Assembly: GCA_003640385.1 (NCBI GenBank)
Contig: RCAB01000158.1
Span: forward strand, 62,001 to 126,000
Length of the DNA: 64,000 nucleotides
Direction: 5' to 3'
From: Setaria digitata
Taxonomy: Eukaryota; Nematoda; Chromadorea; Rhabditida; Setariidae
The stretch's first letter is position 1, and each line of letters opens with the position of its first letter. Below the pieces are notes generated by a model. It was not told the origin of the DNA. It ran no database searches and was given only the letters and a program-made list of their open reading frames with translations. This document shows, piece by piece, positions 24,801 to 38,523 of the stretch. A program made the translations under genes and the position numbers.

Positions 24801-27800
24801 GAAGGAAATCCTAAATTCAACTCGCACCGGTCGACATCAGAATTACTGTCTAAAATTCCAAATCGCACCATAGTTAACTCTAGTTTAATTTCAAACCTTT
24901 TTGTATGTCATCTTTCTGCTAAAGTTTCTGAAAGTGGGATCAAAATTTGAACTTACTCGCAATTTTGATCTAGTGGACCTCCATTTATTCGCAGTAAGAC
25001 ACTTTTGTTGGATACCGTCTTTACCGAACTTGATGTCACTTCAACTATATCGGAATCTTCAACGCCCATATTATGAAGAGCTTCTTTCCGCTTTTCTTGA
25101 GCAGAAACATAGGCACGTGGATCTGCTAATGCATCTACTAGGCCTGTAAATGTAAGGAAATCCTACTTCGAAATTCATCTGCAGTTGGAGAATATCAATT
25201 TTTAAGCACAGTAAAGTTTTCTTCTCTGTTACTTCATATGCTATTCAATTGGATCAAAGCGTAAGATAATTCAGAGACTTACCACTGAGCTCATCGGGAA
25301 CATAGGTTTTGATGACAATTCGAACGAAAAGACAAGGCAAGACCATAGGCATATTTGACTCTGTACGAAGCGTTATATGTCGGTAACCTGCTTGCAAGCC
25401 ATCCAGTGGCAATATTCGCTGTCCAAGCTGTTTCCCATTTTCATCATAAACAGCGAGACGCAGAAGCGCTAGTTCCGGTAAGACGACCTGTGAATAATAG
25501 GAAAGTTCTTTATACGTCAACTAAAAGCGAACTAGAATATCATTAGAATATTTAACTTCTCACTGTCTACAATGTATATTCGACAGTTACCTTCCTAAAA
25601 ACAAAAGGATCACTATTATATACAGGATTCAATCCATTGGCAGGTATGGTACGCGTACGATGCTCCTTCCGTATCGTATCTGTTGGAAGACCGTACATTT
25701 CAACTTCTACGTAGGTGCCAATCTTCTTGTCACATAAAAAATGACCGGATATCACCTAAAACTTTGTATGGTATTTTTCTGCAGATTAAAGAGTATACCT
25801 GGCATTTCTTTTCGCAATTTACTTCTTAAAAAACTTGAATTATTTTCTCTAATGTTCAAACTAGTAAATAATCAGAAATTGTAAGGCATTTTCCTGCACA
25901 TATTTTTCTACAGATTAAAAAAAAGTAGGGATGAAAGTACAGAGAAAGTATTAATGATGACCTTCACGGTGCAGTGCGCCGCAATCACGCCATCAACGGG
26001 AGATTCAGAGAATGGATCAAATGACCTGTCAGGCCGTCTCATAAAATCTGGCTTTAGAAGATACCTGAAATAGCAACTGGTAAATAATAGTGACCAGACA
26101 GTTTTAGTTACTTCAAGATTCTAAGGATGTATGACCGCAGGTGTATGAAAATTAATCGAAAAATTTAAGAAATACATCAAAGAGAAATCATAAATGTCTC
26201 TCTACATATATCTGGTAGATATGCATACGCTAAAAAAACTAGGGGTGGATATGCTGGAAAGGTTTGACTTTCAGATTAAGATATATAAATTATTCGAACA
26301 CAATAAAAGTTAATACCGATACATTTCAATGTTAAAGTAGAGAACTCTCTTCCATACTCAAAACAACACAATATTAACCATACTGAGCGTTTTTTTTTTC
26401 TTTTTTTTTTTTACAAAACATACCCACATCCACCATTATATTGGAACTTTCCTTGGTTTAGCTGCATAGATATATCAGGAGTCTGGAAATTTAATGCTAC
26501 CATTTGGCAACCAGCATTCCAAAATATCTGCAATTTACAATTGTAGTTAGATTGAATTTGTCTACAAGAAGCTTTTTTAGCCACAGCCCCCCTCTTTTTC
26601 TTTTTTTTTTGATCACAGTTCTATGCAATATTTTTTTAAAGTTCTCACTTCATCAAACTGAATATCAAAACCTACTATTCACCAACAATCATCTCTAGTC
26701 TTTAGTTGGCAATAACTTCGATGGAGCAAAAAGCTCACCTGAGGCAAAAAATTGCTAGAATCGACACGAGCACCTTTTGGATATATTCTACACAATTGAC
26801 GTTTATTGTAATTAACAAATTCTGGTGCGCTTTGTTTCAGGTATCCCAAACCCGTACTTTCAGAGAATGAAGACATGTGGAAGTGTAGATTATTAGCTGG
26901 AAAGCATTACAATTATATCAAAAAGCAATATGAAACAAAAGGATTAAATTTTTAGTCCAAATATTTTTTTTTACTTTAATAAAAAAAAAAAAGCTGGAAT
27001 AAATGAAACTTTAGAAGATACCTTCAGCGATATCGAAGCCAGAAAATTTCACCGGATGAGTGTAATTAACGAGACTCGATAATAGAGGATGTATATTAGT
27101 GGTTGCACCCGTATAATGATATTCCGCAAAAATGCGCTCCTCTTCTTCTTTTGTTAATTGTTGCTAAAATGAAGCAATGACATTGAAATAAAACAAAAAG
27201 CTTAGATTTAATCAGCTTATATTTCATGAATCAAAATTCTTTTGGAAGCCTAATTTCTTCTGAAAAAAAAAAAAATTTAAGGGGTGTTATCTGTTAGGAT
27301 GTGGGTATACAAATATATGATAAGTGTGAAACTTGTGCAAATTTCATAAAATTATACAAAAGCTAATACCGATTAATCATTTACCGTATTACTGACAGTA
27401 TCGAGCTTGCTAACATCCACAAAAAGCAAAAATTTAAGGTATAAAATTAAAATATCACTATAACTGCCTATATAAAGGAATAAAAATCAAGAAGAGAGAG
27501 AGAGAGAGAGAAAAAAAAAACAAAAGAAATGGCAGATAAGGAAAAAGCACAAAAATAAGATTAAAAAAAATTAGTAGCGACCTCTCCATATGGTAACAAC
27601 GTCTAGCCAAATAAATGCATGCAGGATTTTTTTTTTTTTTTTTTTGAATCATTTACACACCAAAAACATTGAAATTCCCTTTTCTTTTAATGACATAACA
27701 AACGGAAAAGTTATCGCAATATGAACTGAAAAGGGAAATAGGCAATTATAGCTTAAAATTTCATAGATTTTCTTTAACTTTTGGAAGTCTTATGAAATTT

Positions 27801-30800
27801 TTTATTTATGAATAACATTAAAATATCGTTCTGAATTTTTGGAATATAAACAATTCACGGAATTCTTTTTAAATTACTATTTGAAATAGAGCAGGTAAAT
27901 AAAAGAAAAACAAATTAAAAATGCTCATTTACATGCTGCCCATTGCTACCCTTTTTTTTTTTGTCCAGTCAAATGAAATTAACTCAAAAAAAAAAAAAAA
28001 AAAAATCATTTTATAACAAGCAGTATGGGTGCAGCGCTGTAGCGAAATTGTTTAAAACAGGTAAGTGTAGAGTAATACTTGCTGTATTAGCATAAAAAAA
28101 AAAAAAAAAAAAAACAGCAATTTAATAACCAAATATTAGAAATATTTATTTGGATGAGAGGTCATCGTTGAAAAGATTTAATTGTAATTTGTGCACTATA
28201 AGAACATCTCTTTAAAATTTAACATACTTTTGCGTTTTTAAAAGAGGAAATGTCCTTTGTTAAGTAGAAACTATTGAAACTAAAATCTTTCCACTAAATG
28301 ATGATGACACGCAACCAACAGTTAAATTATAAATCATTATAATGAAAAGCAAAAAGCCATATCAAATAATTAATTGTCACGCCAACACTGATACTCCTAG
28401 TGCAAAAATATATGAAAAAATCAAATTCAAAAAAAAAAAAAAAAAAAAAAAAAAAAGCAAAAACATAACAACCTGACAACAGCAACATTGCAATTGTTGA
28501 CATAGTCCCATAAATGAGGGTCATTTTACATCATTTAACAACTACTGCATGCTTGTGCTCAGGCAGAATTTCCTGATGACAATGCTAGAAACCCTGTGCA
28601 TATAAAGCTTTCACAAACCTCTATCACACTTTATTTTTGCAGCAAAAATTTTCAATGTTGTTGTAGCGAATTATTCAAAAAAAAAAAAAAAAAAAAAGGA
28701 AAAAATCTACATTTACAATGGATGGTGAAAATATTTTGAGGATAAAATCAAGCATTGCCTTAGTGATTTCAAATCAAAACTCATGCAACTATCGTATAAT
28801 GCATTAAAAAACTACTGCAGATGAGTTATCTATTTTATTCCAAAACGGAGCACACAACGATATATATATATATATATATATATATCCTAAACTATTTAAT
28901 TTTATTTGATCTTATGTTAATTCCTAATATAAATTGCCTTTTTGTTTTTCTGCCTTGTTGATAGTTGACGCTGTGGCTGTGGATCCAGTAATGCAGCGCT
29001 CAAACTTCCACCACCACCTTCACCTTCTGGTACACGTGAACTTCGGCGAAACGACCGTTTACTGCGAAATGATGATGATGGAAATATGGGTAATGCTGTA
29101 TTTCCAAGTGATTCATTTCCAAACTGCGCAAAGAGAATAAATGTAGCTTTACAAGAAATCAGAACAACTGTTGGTGGAGAAAAAAAAAAAACAATAAATA
29201 AAAAAAAAAAAAAACAAATAAAAAGAGTGAATTATCACGCTTAATCACAAATCTGGAGAAGAAATGAAAATGACAAACTAGAAATCCTCTCTGAACACCT
29301 AATTTGTGAAATGATACGTGAGATGCACCAAATAAATGGCAGTTTATAAGCTCAAGATTTATCTAGATAATGACTTGGAAGTACTGAAAGAAAGAACAGG
29401 CACAATTCGCTTAAAATGAGCGCTGAAAGACTCTTAGCAGCACCCAAAATTGAAGCAAGCAACAGTAATTGGAAGCATTAAAAAAAAAAAAAAAAAGCAA
29501 TTTAGGCAAACTTTTTTAACCCAGTATAGAAACATCATTAAGCTCATAGAAAATCAAAATAGGTAGAATTATGTTCAATGCGACCTCATTCATCAAAATA
29601 ACATTCCAAAACTTCTCAAAATTAAGCCAAGACTTTTTTTACGAAAAAATTCTTTTTGTAATATTTTATAAAATAAATTATTTCACTGTTTAAATTTGAG
29701 AATGGAATCTAAAAACTTTCCAAGCAATTTAACTGATAAAAAAATGGAACATAAAAAATGCCTGAGGTTTCTTGGTGACAAGAGGTTTCAATTTTGATAT
29801 GAAATTTGTCTGCTTGAATTCAGGGTGTGCTTCATCCAAATCCCTTAACGGTACTCCGCTACCTGAAATAATCGTTTTCATTAATGCAGATGAGAAAACA
29901 TTCCGGAGAAGAAACTGAAATGCATTTTGTTTAGTAAATGAAGGACAAACTTCGAGAATGAGTAGAAGGTTCACTAATTTAGTATTTTGCCAAAATATCA
30001 AACTTTTAAAGTACATACTGAATTAAGTGACTACTACATCAGTTTCCTGAAATAGAATGAAGCGAAATTTATACTTGTGTCGAACGTCGACGATGAATTT
30101 GCCTCACAAACTTCTACCTCTGGATGCGCTCTCTGATCACCAGTTGCTGGAAATATCACGCATATTATCTATCACCAATGCAAAATATGTGGTTAATATA
30201 ATTCATTTTACCATCTTATCAAGGCGAAAAATGAATATACAATCTGTTACGTTCACAGCTACATGAGAAAAAAAATAATTTACAAATATAAGCAATTTGA
30301 CCTGACGCTTTTCAGTATCTGCATTCAATCTACTATTAAGCTTCCTCAAGAAGTTGGTCAATGACATTATTAAGGATTCCTGTTTTAAAGTAGCACAATT
30401 TTGAATTGTATCCATAATTTTTTTTTTTTTTCAGCTGGTTAATAAGACCTTAAGAATGCCGTTTATCATGAGTGATCAGTGGAAAATGAGAGAGAGAGAG
30501 AGAGAGAAAAAAAAACGGCAATAATAAGTGTTCTAAATGGAAGTCACAACTCTTACTAGCAAACAAAACAAGGCCTACAAATTGTTGAAAGATCCTCGTC
30601 GACAATAGCTTCTGGATTTTCGGCTGCTTCATCTTCTTCATCTAATTTACCTTCGAGCAGAAACTGTTCCATTTGTAATTTTTCGATATCAGCTTTTAAC
30701 CGTTTATTTTTAATTAATATTTTACGTTTCAAACGGTTGGGTGATGGCAGTGGCATGCCCGGTTCAAGAGGGCAATCATCCAAAGGTTTTGATAATAACA

Positions 30801-33800
30801 TATCGCCAAATATTTCCATGCAATATTTCGCCATTTTCAATTGATTTGATCTAGAGCAATGGTTTTCGAAGGATAAAATCACCGGAAAATCGGATCTTGC
30901 AAAAGCAGTATCACGAATCTGATAAAGCACATCCTGAAAAAATTCTCTCAAAATCTTCGTTTATTTTTTTTCTTTTGTTTTTTTCCCTCTACTCTCATAA
31001 GAAAAAAACCCAAAAATTAGCTGAATTAATCTTTTTCCAATTAAAAATTAGAAGCAGTGTACTATTCCATTGCATAAATATAATTACAAAAAATTAACAA
31101 CAACACTAATACTGCATTCTAGCGATAGCACAATATCGCCTACCTTGAAAAAAACATCAGTGCACATTGCTTTGCCATGAGTGATAATAGGTTCACCTTT
31201 ATTTTCCCCCGTACCATCCCAGCAATCTAGTTCAACACATCTATAATGGCATAAAACGGTGAAGGTTCAGCTGCAATCATCTCTTTTCTATAATTTACAG
31301 ATTTGCCTACTGAAACTTAAAAATGGTAATTACCGACACCCTGATAGCAAAACCTGACGATAAATTTCGGTTGAACTTTTTCCACCATATTGCCTTCCAG
31401 TGAGATATGTATTGTGTGAACTGAAAAGTTTCCAGTTGAATGAATTTTTCAAATAATGCTGAACTAGTCTTGAAGCAATAATTTAGCCTTTTCCGCATCA
31501 GCGTGCCTAATAACGAGTACTTGTAAACATCATCAAAATGTTCACAACATAATAATAATATTCGTCAGTACATTATTTTCTTCTGGTGGTTTAAATCTTG
31601 CAAGAAGCGAAAATAAAAGGCACTGATTTCTAATCTTATAATTGTATAGAAAATGCTAGTTTGCATTTACCTATTAATATAATAATGGCAGAGAGGTTGA
31701 TCCATATCTTGATAAAGTTCAACTCGATCTAAAAACACTGGTGCATTCTCATCGGACATCAAAAATCGCAAGAAAGCATCGCCAGACATTTTCCCTGAAA
31801 AAAAAAAAAAGAATCTTTTATAGACAATCGAATTCCCGAAAATGCTATTAAAGTTACTAAAGAGGAAATTATTTTATTCGTTAGAGTAAAAATTAAATGA
31901 AAAGAATTATTTACAATGCATTTAAAAAATACCATTATTTATATAATTTTCATCACTTTCATACTTTGATATCAAATGCTGCACTCTTTTATCATCGAAA
32001 AATGGAAACAGTATCTCATTCAATCGAGGATCCCTTTGTTCTTCATTTAAAAAATTTATCAAACGATCCTTGGTAAGGTATTCTTTCTGACCACTTCTGC
32101 AAAATAACTACTGATTAAACAGTTGAAAAAAAAAAAAAAGAAAGCAATTTCTGTTTTTTGCTACATTTATTATGTCAGTTTTACAGACAAAAATTAGATT
32201 ATGAAAACACTCATTTCATCATTAAATGTAGTCAATTCAAATGCCGTACTTTAAGGGGAAGCTTCATCATAATTTAATGAGATAAACATTTGTACTTCTG
32301 CCTTAATTTATATCGACTTGAATTATATTGATAAGAAATGTCAATTGCAGCTCTAAATTATCCAGTACTTGGACCGATCAAGAAAGTAAGTTTCAGCAAT
32401 TACCCCAATAATTCTAATGTTGACTGCTACTTACAATTTTACGAACAGTTCCTGCACATCACTTCGTGGACAAATTTTGTGATATAGCCGCAAATATTTG
32501 TCAAAGGTGAATAATTCTGCATCAAGTTCATCACGCTCCTGAGAATTGAACAAACAGTTATGAAGCTATTTAACAATAACATCTCGAAAGATATCTATCT
32601 GTAATGAATCTCATGTTCTTAGATTCAAAAAAAAAACAGACTTTATCGCCTGAAAGTCCGAGATCACTGAGACATTTTTGCACCATTCGATCCGTCTTGC
32701 CACCGGAAAAAATCTTTACAATATTTTTTATAGGAATTTTTTGACGTTCATTCAAACATAGACATAAATATCGCCAACTGAAAATAAGTATTTGTTGAAA
32801 ACAAAATGCAGACATTCAGAAACATTTGAAAAAGTTAGATATGAAAAATTAATCATGAACTTGAACAACCACTTTTTCATCAGGCTTGTTGTGTAGGAAA
32901 TATGTCGCACTTTACTTGTTCTCAGAATTTCATTCAAGCCATTCCTCCATATCTAAAAATTGGCACACAAAAAAATTAGAATTATTTCCATATTTTTACC
33001 TAGAAAATAACATAATTTTTTTTTTTTTTGTTAAATGTGGGTCTTAAAAAAAGAAAAAAATTGTCTTGAAAAATTCCTTTTTCGCTAAATTTTAGGAGAA
33101 AAAAAAGGAAGAATAATAAAACTTGCCTTGGCAATTTCAATATCTTCCGCGACTAAATAATAATTACTAACACTGACCAAATCAGGACCATATGTAAGCC
33201 AGATTGTCCTGTCTTCAATAGTCTCACGGGGGCCATGTTGCTCCAATTCGAACATTACACGTCCATCTTTCGGAAATGTGCCACGTCTTGCTTCCCAGAC
33301 CTGGAACAAATACAGTTTTCTAGGAACGAATTTGAAACGACAATGATATGAAAGAAATGGAATTATGGAATTTTAAAATTTATCAAAGGAAATCTTAGCA
33401 TCTTCTATAAATGGATGACAAGATAGATGAAATAACTTATGGAGCTGAAATGAAAACTGAATTAAACAAAAGTTCTATTTCCCTCTAAATAAACCCAAAT
33501 TGCTTCTTCAATGCTACTTGATATCATTTTTCATCTGGCTCAGAAGTCAAAATTTAAATTGTGGTAGTGTTGAACAGTGGACTCAGATCACAGCCAAGCT
33601 TCCTATCTGTTTCTATTTTAGTAGAAAAAAAAAAAAAAAAAAAAAAATGAACAGAAATTTATCACTTATGAAGTGACCATTCTCGTCTTTCCCACACAAA
33701 AGAACTGCAATGACTTTTATCGCTTCAAAAAAGGTATACTTTTGCTATATAATAAAAGTGATGATGATGAAGTAGTTCAGTTTCATTAAGTTTTCTCTTC

Positions 33801-34311
33801 TAGTTTCATTAAGCAATACATATGAAAATTACAAATAATTAACCAGGACAAGGTCGAGCACCGATGTGTCCTTTCTTTCTTCTGATGTCCAGTACAGAAA
33901 AAATCCACATTCATCTACACGAAGAAATGTACTGCATTCTAGGCAAATGCTTTCCTAAAAATTTTTCATTTTAGAAACATACAAAATACATGGCAATCAT
34001 AAATTAGGATGCTTCCGGGGTTTTTGATCTCAAATAAAATTTATAACAAAACAAAAAGAATTCAAATGACCTAAGCCATAATCTACTCCATTAATTAGAA
34101 AATATGAATTTTTACATGATTTGAAAGTTTTGATTAAAAAGAAAAAAAAAAAAAAANAATATGAATTTTTACATGATTTGAAAGTTTTGATTGAAAAGAA
34201 AAAAAAAACAATATGAATTTAACCTACATCATCATATTTGTCGAATTCATAACCCTTCAGAAGAGCATCAGGAATGTTGGGCTTCCAACTGAATTGGTAC
34301 TCTTTGGCCAT
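21865..34311 (-). CDS. egl-8: Phospholipase C beta (EGL-8 type)
   Basis: Exons: 34311-34228, 33954-33844, 33300-33127, 32952-32873, 32777-32642, 32538-32435, 32096-31933, 31794-31671, 31420-31334, 31240-31144, 30933-30579, 30146-30075, 29862-29762, 29123-28954, 27409-27385 (25 nt), 27163-27022, 26896-26739, 26527-26424, 26064-25962, 25755-25591, 25487-25283, 25143-24957, 24573-24519, 23853-23722, 23182-23030, 22754-22639, 22395-22269, 22156-22053, 21949-21865. They total 3720 nt (1239 aa). Domain order: PH (1-150), EF hands (150-310), X box from about 322 with both catalytic His ([17 protein letters not shown]), Ser/Gly-rich linker (470-630), Y box ([15 protein letters not shown] to VALNFQTPD), C2, and a charged coiled-coil C-terminal region typical of Gq-activated PLC-beta. 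It cleaves PIP2 to IP3 and diacylglycerol at the membrane. Linker exons 12-15 are least certain; three donors look like GC. The last exon could splice further at GAAAAG|GTCTGT. Confidence 0.92.
34101..34210. repeat. Direct duplication around a single N in PLC-beta intron 1
   Basis: The stretch AATATGAATTTTTACATGAT and onward (34101-34156) recurs at 34158-34210 after one N at 34157, with one A/G difference and a different poly(A) length. It has the same form as the join at 15926. Confidence 0.9.
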
Positions 34312-34931
34312 TCTCGAGAAAGGCCTCACACGCCTCTCTCACATCACCTAATGACTTTCTAAATTAAACATCATTTGAAATTATTTCAGATCTGTAAGAC
34401 TTATAAACAACGGGAAATATTTTTAGACGAAATTTCACAAAAGAATGGAAAATTATTGAAAATGGCATGAAATATTTAAAATATTCAAAAAGTAAATATA
34501 ATCTCTGCTCAACACGCAAGACGTTGTGGCGACAAGCTAAATTATAACCCTATAATTACTACTTTTGGTACAAAATTATCATAACAGTTTGTAGAGAATG
34601 AGAGCTTTGATACAAAAACAAATGAAATGAGGAATGATAAGATGTTATTATTAAATAACAGAAATTAGAAACATTTGTAATTTATGTGAAAAAAAAAAAA
34701 ATAACATGATTGAGCAAATGGAATTAACAGCAATTTAAATAACAATCCTCTTCAAAAATTTAATTAAACTCTTTGTATCGTTTTTGCTTATCAAAGTAAA
34801 GAAAAAAAAAAAAATGATAAAATTAATCAGAAAAGAAATGCCTCATCAAACCATCTCATCACCATTTCTTTATTTTACGTAAACTGAAAAGAAATGAAAC
34901 CATAGTTTTGAAAAAAGCATTAGTCTTGGTC

Positions 34932-35060
34932 AGGCCAAGTATAAAAAAATTGTATCCAAATGATGATAGAAAAGCCTTATGAACAATTACAGGCCAAGTA
35001 TTAAAAAAGAAAGTATCCAAGTGATGATGGAAAGGCTTTGCAAACTGATGTAGGCCAAGA
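34932..35060. repeat. 60-bp tandem repeat, about 2.2 copies
   Basis: AGGCCAAG recurs at 34932, 34991 and 35052 (spacing 59 and 61). The first two units share GTATCCAA.TGATGAT.GAAA and are roughly 80 percent alike, so the duplication is old. Confidence 0.75.
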
Positions 35061-35506
35061 TGTGAACAAATAGAGAGAGAGAGCTTATCGGATAGAAATT
35101 TCAATAACATTACAATGTAGTGCATTTAATACGAAATGCAAGTGCAAATGATCAATTACAAAGGAGCCAAGAGAACTAATTTTAACAGCTGTACATACTA
35201 CTTTCAATAGAATTATCCATGACGGATATAGCATATCCTTTCTCTCTTTCTCTCTCTCTCTCTCTTTCATTTTCTTATCCTTTATATTATCCTTTATTCA
35301 TTTAAAAATGATTAAAATTTTGGAAAAAAATAGAAATTAAAAATTTTTTATTCCTTTAACTTAAGTTTAAAAGTAGAAATTATCATAGTTAATTTTCAAA
35401 ATTTATAAAAGGCGATAATGTGATGCAGAGTTCTGAGATAACTATCAAATTATCCGGCAAATCGTTAAGCACTGGAAACGAATCGAATGATAATATCCTC
35501 TTCCCT

Positions 35507-35675
35507 TATCTGACTTCTTATCAGTGAAGCAATAAATTCTCGCTAAATGATCCTCTGCCTTAATAGTTAGTACTATTATCTGACTTCTTATCAGTAAAGC
35601 AATGTTCTTGACAAATGACCCTTAGCCTTAGCTGTTAATACTATTATCTGACTTCTTATCAGTGAAGCAAATATT
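35507..35675. repeat. 67-70-bp tandem repeat, about 2.4 copies
   Basis: TATCTGACTTCTTATCAG starts at 35507, 35577 and 35644, each followed by a similar AAGCAA and CCTTAG-rich segment. The units have diverged. No coding potential. Confidence 0.8.
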
Positions 35676-36424
35676 CTCCACTCGATGAAACATTCGGAAC
35701 GATTGCAATGGAATGAATAGGTAAGAGGAGAGAAAAGAGACTAGAATGCGCTTTTGCTAAAGAAGAAAATAAATTTGAAAAAAAAAAAAAAGAGAAATCT
35801 AGAAAAGAAGAAGTATATGGAAGATAGTGATTTATAAATAATCATTTTCTTCTAAGACATCTTTAGCATATGTTGATCCTTCGTTATCTTACGATGCAGC
35901 AATCAAATTCTACAAACTATTTTCACTTTTAATTGGCTCTTTTTTTTTTTTTTTTTATCGGAATAAATCCGAAAGCAGTGGAAATTATACTTAACTGATT
36001 TAGTACCTCAACAACTAACCCCCTTAGCAATTATTAGCTGCTACCTTAAAGAACAGTAATGTGACCTTTGAAATTATCATTCAAGTCGTATGAGAAATTG
36101 AGAAATTCTTTTTTTGTTGTTGCTGTTGTGTACCTTTAATGCCTTAAAGCCAAGAATAGCGAAAAGTAGCTACTAGCTCTGGACTACTCATAGCCAAGAG
36201 TGAACGGAACTAGTAGAAAGTCAACAAACACTACTTGAACAATTCTCACTTGATGTCAAATAGGCTTCAACATTTCCCTTCCTTATGATGACACTGATTG
36301 ATCTAAAGTAGAAATGACTGGAATAATTTAGAAGCAAGAGAGGAACAAAAAAAAAAAGACAGGTATTAGTGAAAGATGTGTGTGTGTGTGTGAGTTGAAA
36401 TTGCAGGTAAAATGGGTTTGAATC

Positions 36425-36646
36425 ATGCAAAAATGTATGAATTTACTGCAACAGACAATTTTTTTTTTCTTTTCTTTTTTTTTTTTTTTTTTTCGTTGGA
36501 AAGACACATGACAACAAAGCTAATTTATTGCGACANTATGCAAAAATGTATGAATTTACTGCAACAGACAATTTTTTTTTTTCTTTTCTTTTCTTTTTTT
36601 TTTTTCGTTGGAAAGACACATGACAACAAAGCTAATTTATTGCGAC
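36425..36646. repeat. Direct duplication of about 110 bp around a single N
   Basis: ATGCAAAAATGTATGAATTT through TTATTGCGACA (36425-36535) is repeated at 36538-36646, with one N at 36536 between. The copies differ mainly in poly(T) length. It is the third case in the window of an N flanked by duplicates. Confidence 0.92.
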
Positions 36647-38485
36647 AAACTGATTAACAAACAGGTGTATATATATATATATTTTTACAATTAAATTGTG
36701 ATTTTTTTTTTTTGCAATAAATAAGTTTGAACTAAATAAGTAAATTAGAGAAAGTGAATGAGATTAGATGTTTCAGCAAAATGCTACAAAAAAAAAAAAA
36801 ATAATAAGAAAGTTTTTAATGTCATCATTTCACTATTCTTCTCTTCCAATTCCTGGATTACTAATTTCTAAAGTCTACTTTCTTCTTTTCATGAGCATTT
36901 TTTTTTTTTTTTGTCTGATCTTAATTTTATTTCAGTACTCATAAAAACTTGATACAATGAACTATAATCTACAGTATCGCCAGAAATATGAGGCAGAATC
37001 GATGAGTTTTAAAAAAAAAAAAAAAAGAACATGATAAAAAATTAAAAAAAATTTACATCTAAAAAATCAAATATCAACTGGGACAGTTTTCTTTCAGTGA
37101 TAATAAATCAGGGAAATGGTTAAAAGGATTGAAGAATTGAAACCAATGACTATAATATATGTCTATTTCAAATAAGAATAAGCATCAATAATCATATGCT
37201 TCATATTTGTGATGATGGATGTTCTAACTTGCTAGGAACTGACTAACTAACTTCCGCTTGATCGTCGTCTAGTTCCATGGTAACCGATAAATAAATACAA
37301 ACGGTATTTCTTTTTCTTTCTTTTTCTTACATCAGCTTAGGAAGTAGACGTTTGTGAAAAAATGTACACGGACGTGTACGATACGAAAAGTACATGAATA
37401 AAATAAGTGAAATTTTTCCAAAACAAAATATTCATCTTGAGATCCATTTGGATATTTCATGATTATAAATGATTTATTAATAGATTATATCAAACCAATC
37501 TTATCAGCAACAGTGTGCACTGTTGCACTGAGCAGAAACTTAGCATCTCTTGGATTATTATACCTAGCAAGAACTGATTAACTTCGATTAGACCGTTGAT
37601 CATTTTTCAATAACATTTCTGTCAGGATGATTTGCATACCTGTGCACTAAGCAGGTGAAGTGAATATCAGCAAGAATGAAGTGGACAATCGATTTCCAAT
37701 ACTTGTTAACTATGTAAACTAGGTTTTCATGATTCTTGATTTCGTCCTTGGAAACTTTTAACACTTGATAAAATTTACGGGTTTTGGACTTAGTCTAAAG
37801 TTTGCAATGGTGTAAACTGGACTAAGCTATGTTAGAAATACCAATCTGAAAAACTATCTAGTCTTCTAGACAACAGGAGCATCAAAATTTCAGACTAGCT
37901 TTACTATCACAAAAACCAGGCAGCGAAAATACTTGAAATTATGCTAGAAGGTGGAATATTTAGACATAAAAATAATGGTACTTTCAGATGGTAAAATGAT
38001 GCCAATATCCTGAAATTTCCATCTGATATGGCTAAGACTGAAATGTTTAAAGCTTAAATATAGGAAAAAAAAGCGAAAAGCACAGCTTCAGTCGATCAGG
38101 GCCAAAGAAATGTGTCAACTGAAAAAAAAAAAAAAAAAAATTTGAAATGCTCACCTGCGATGAATGACCATAGATGAGTGCAAAAAAAAAAAAAAAAAAA
38201 AAGACACTAGCATTGGCTAGAGAACTTAGGCCTAGGCCTAGACTAAAAAAACATGAGAAAATAATGCAATGGAATAGTCTGGGAAAAGGAGGAAAAGAAA
38301 AAAACGATGAATAAATTTATAAAGTTTTAAGAAAAGGGAGAGAGGAAGGGAATGCAAATGCTGTGGCATGAAGAGAGTAATTGTTGAGGGGATGAGCTCG
38401 GTAGATGAATTAACAGAGGATTTCAAAGGCTAGGCTAGAGAGAAAGATGTGCCTAGAACTATCGAACCAAATAGATGATGTAAGG

Positions 38486-38523
<38 letters not shown>

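Noticed and set aside
30320..30394. Possible PLC-beta exon coding [15 protein letters not shown]
   Set aside because: Its phase (0) does not fit the preceding exon (phase 1), while exons 11 and 12 join directly in phase.
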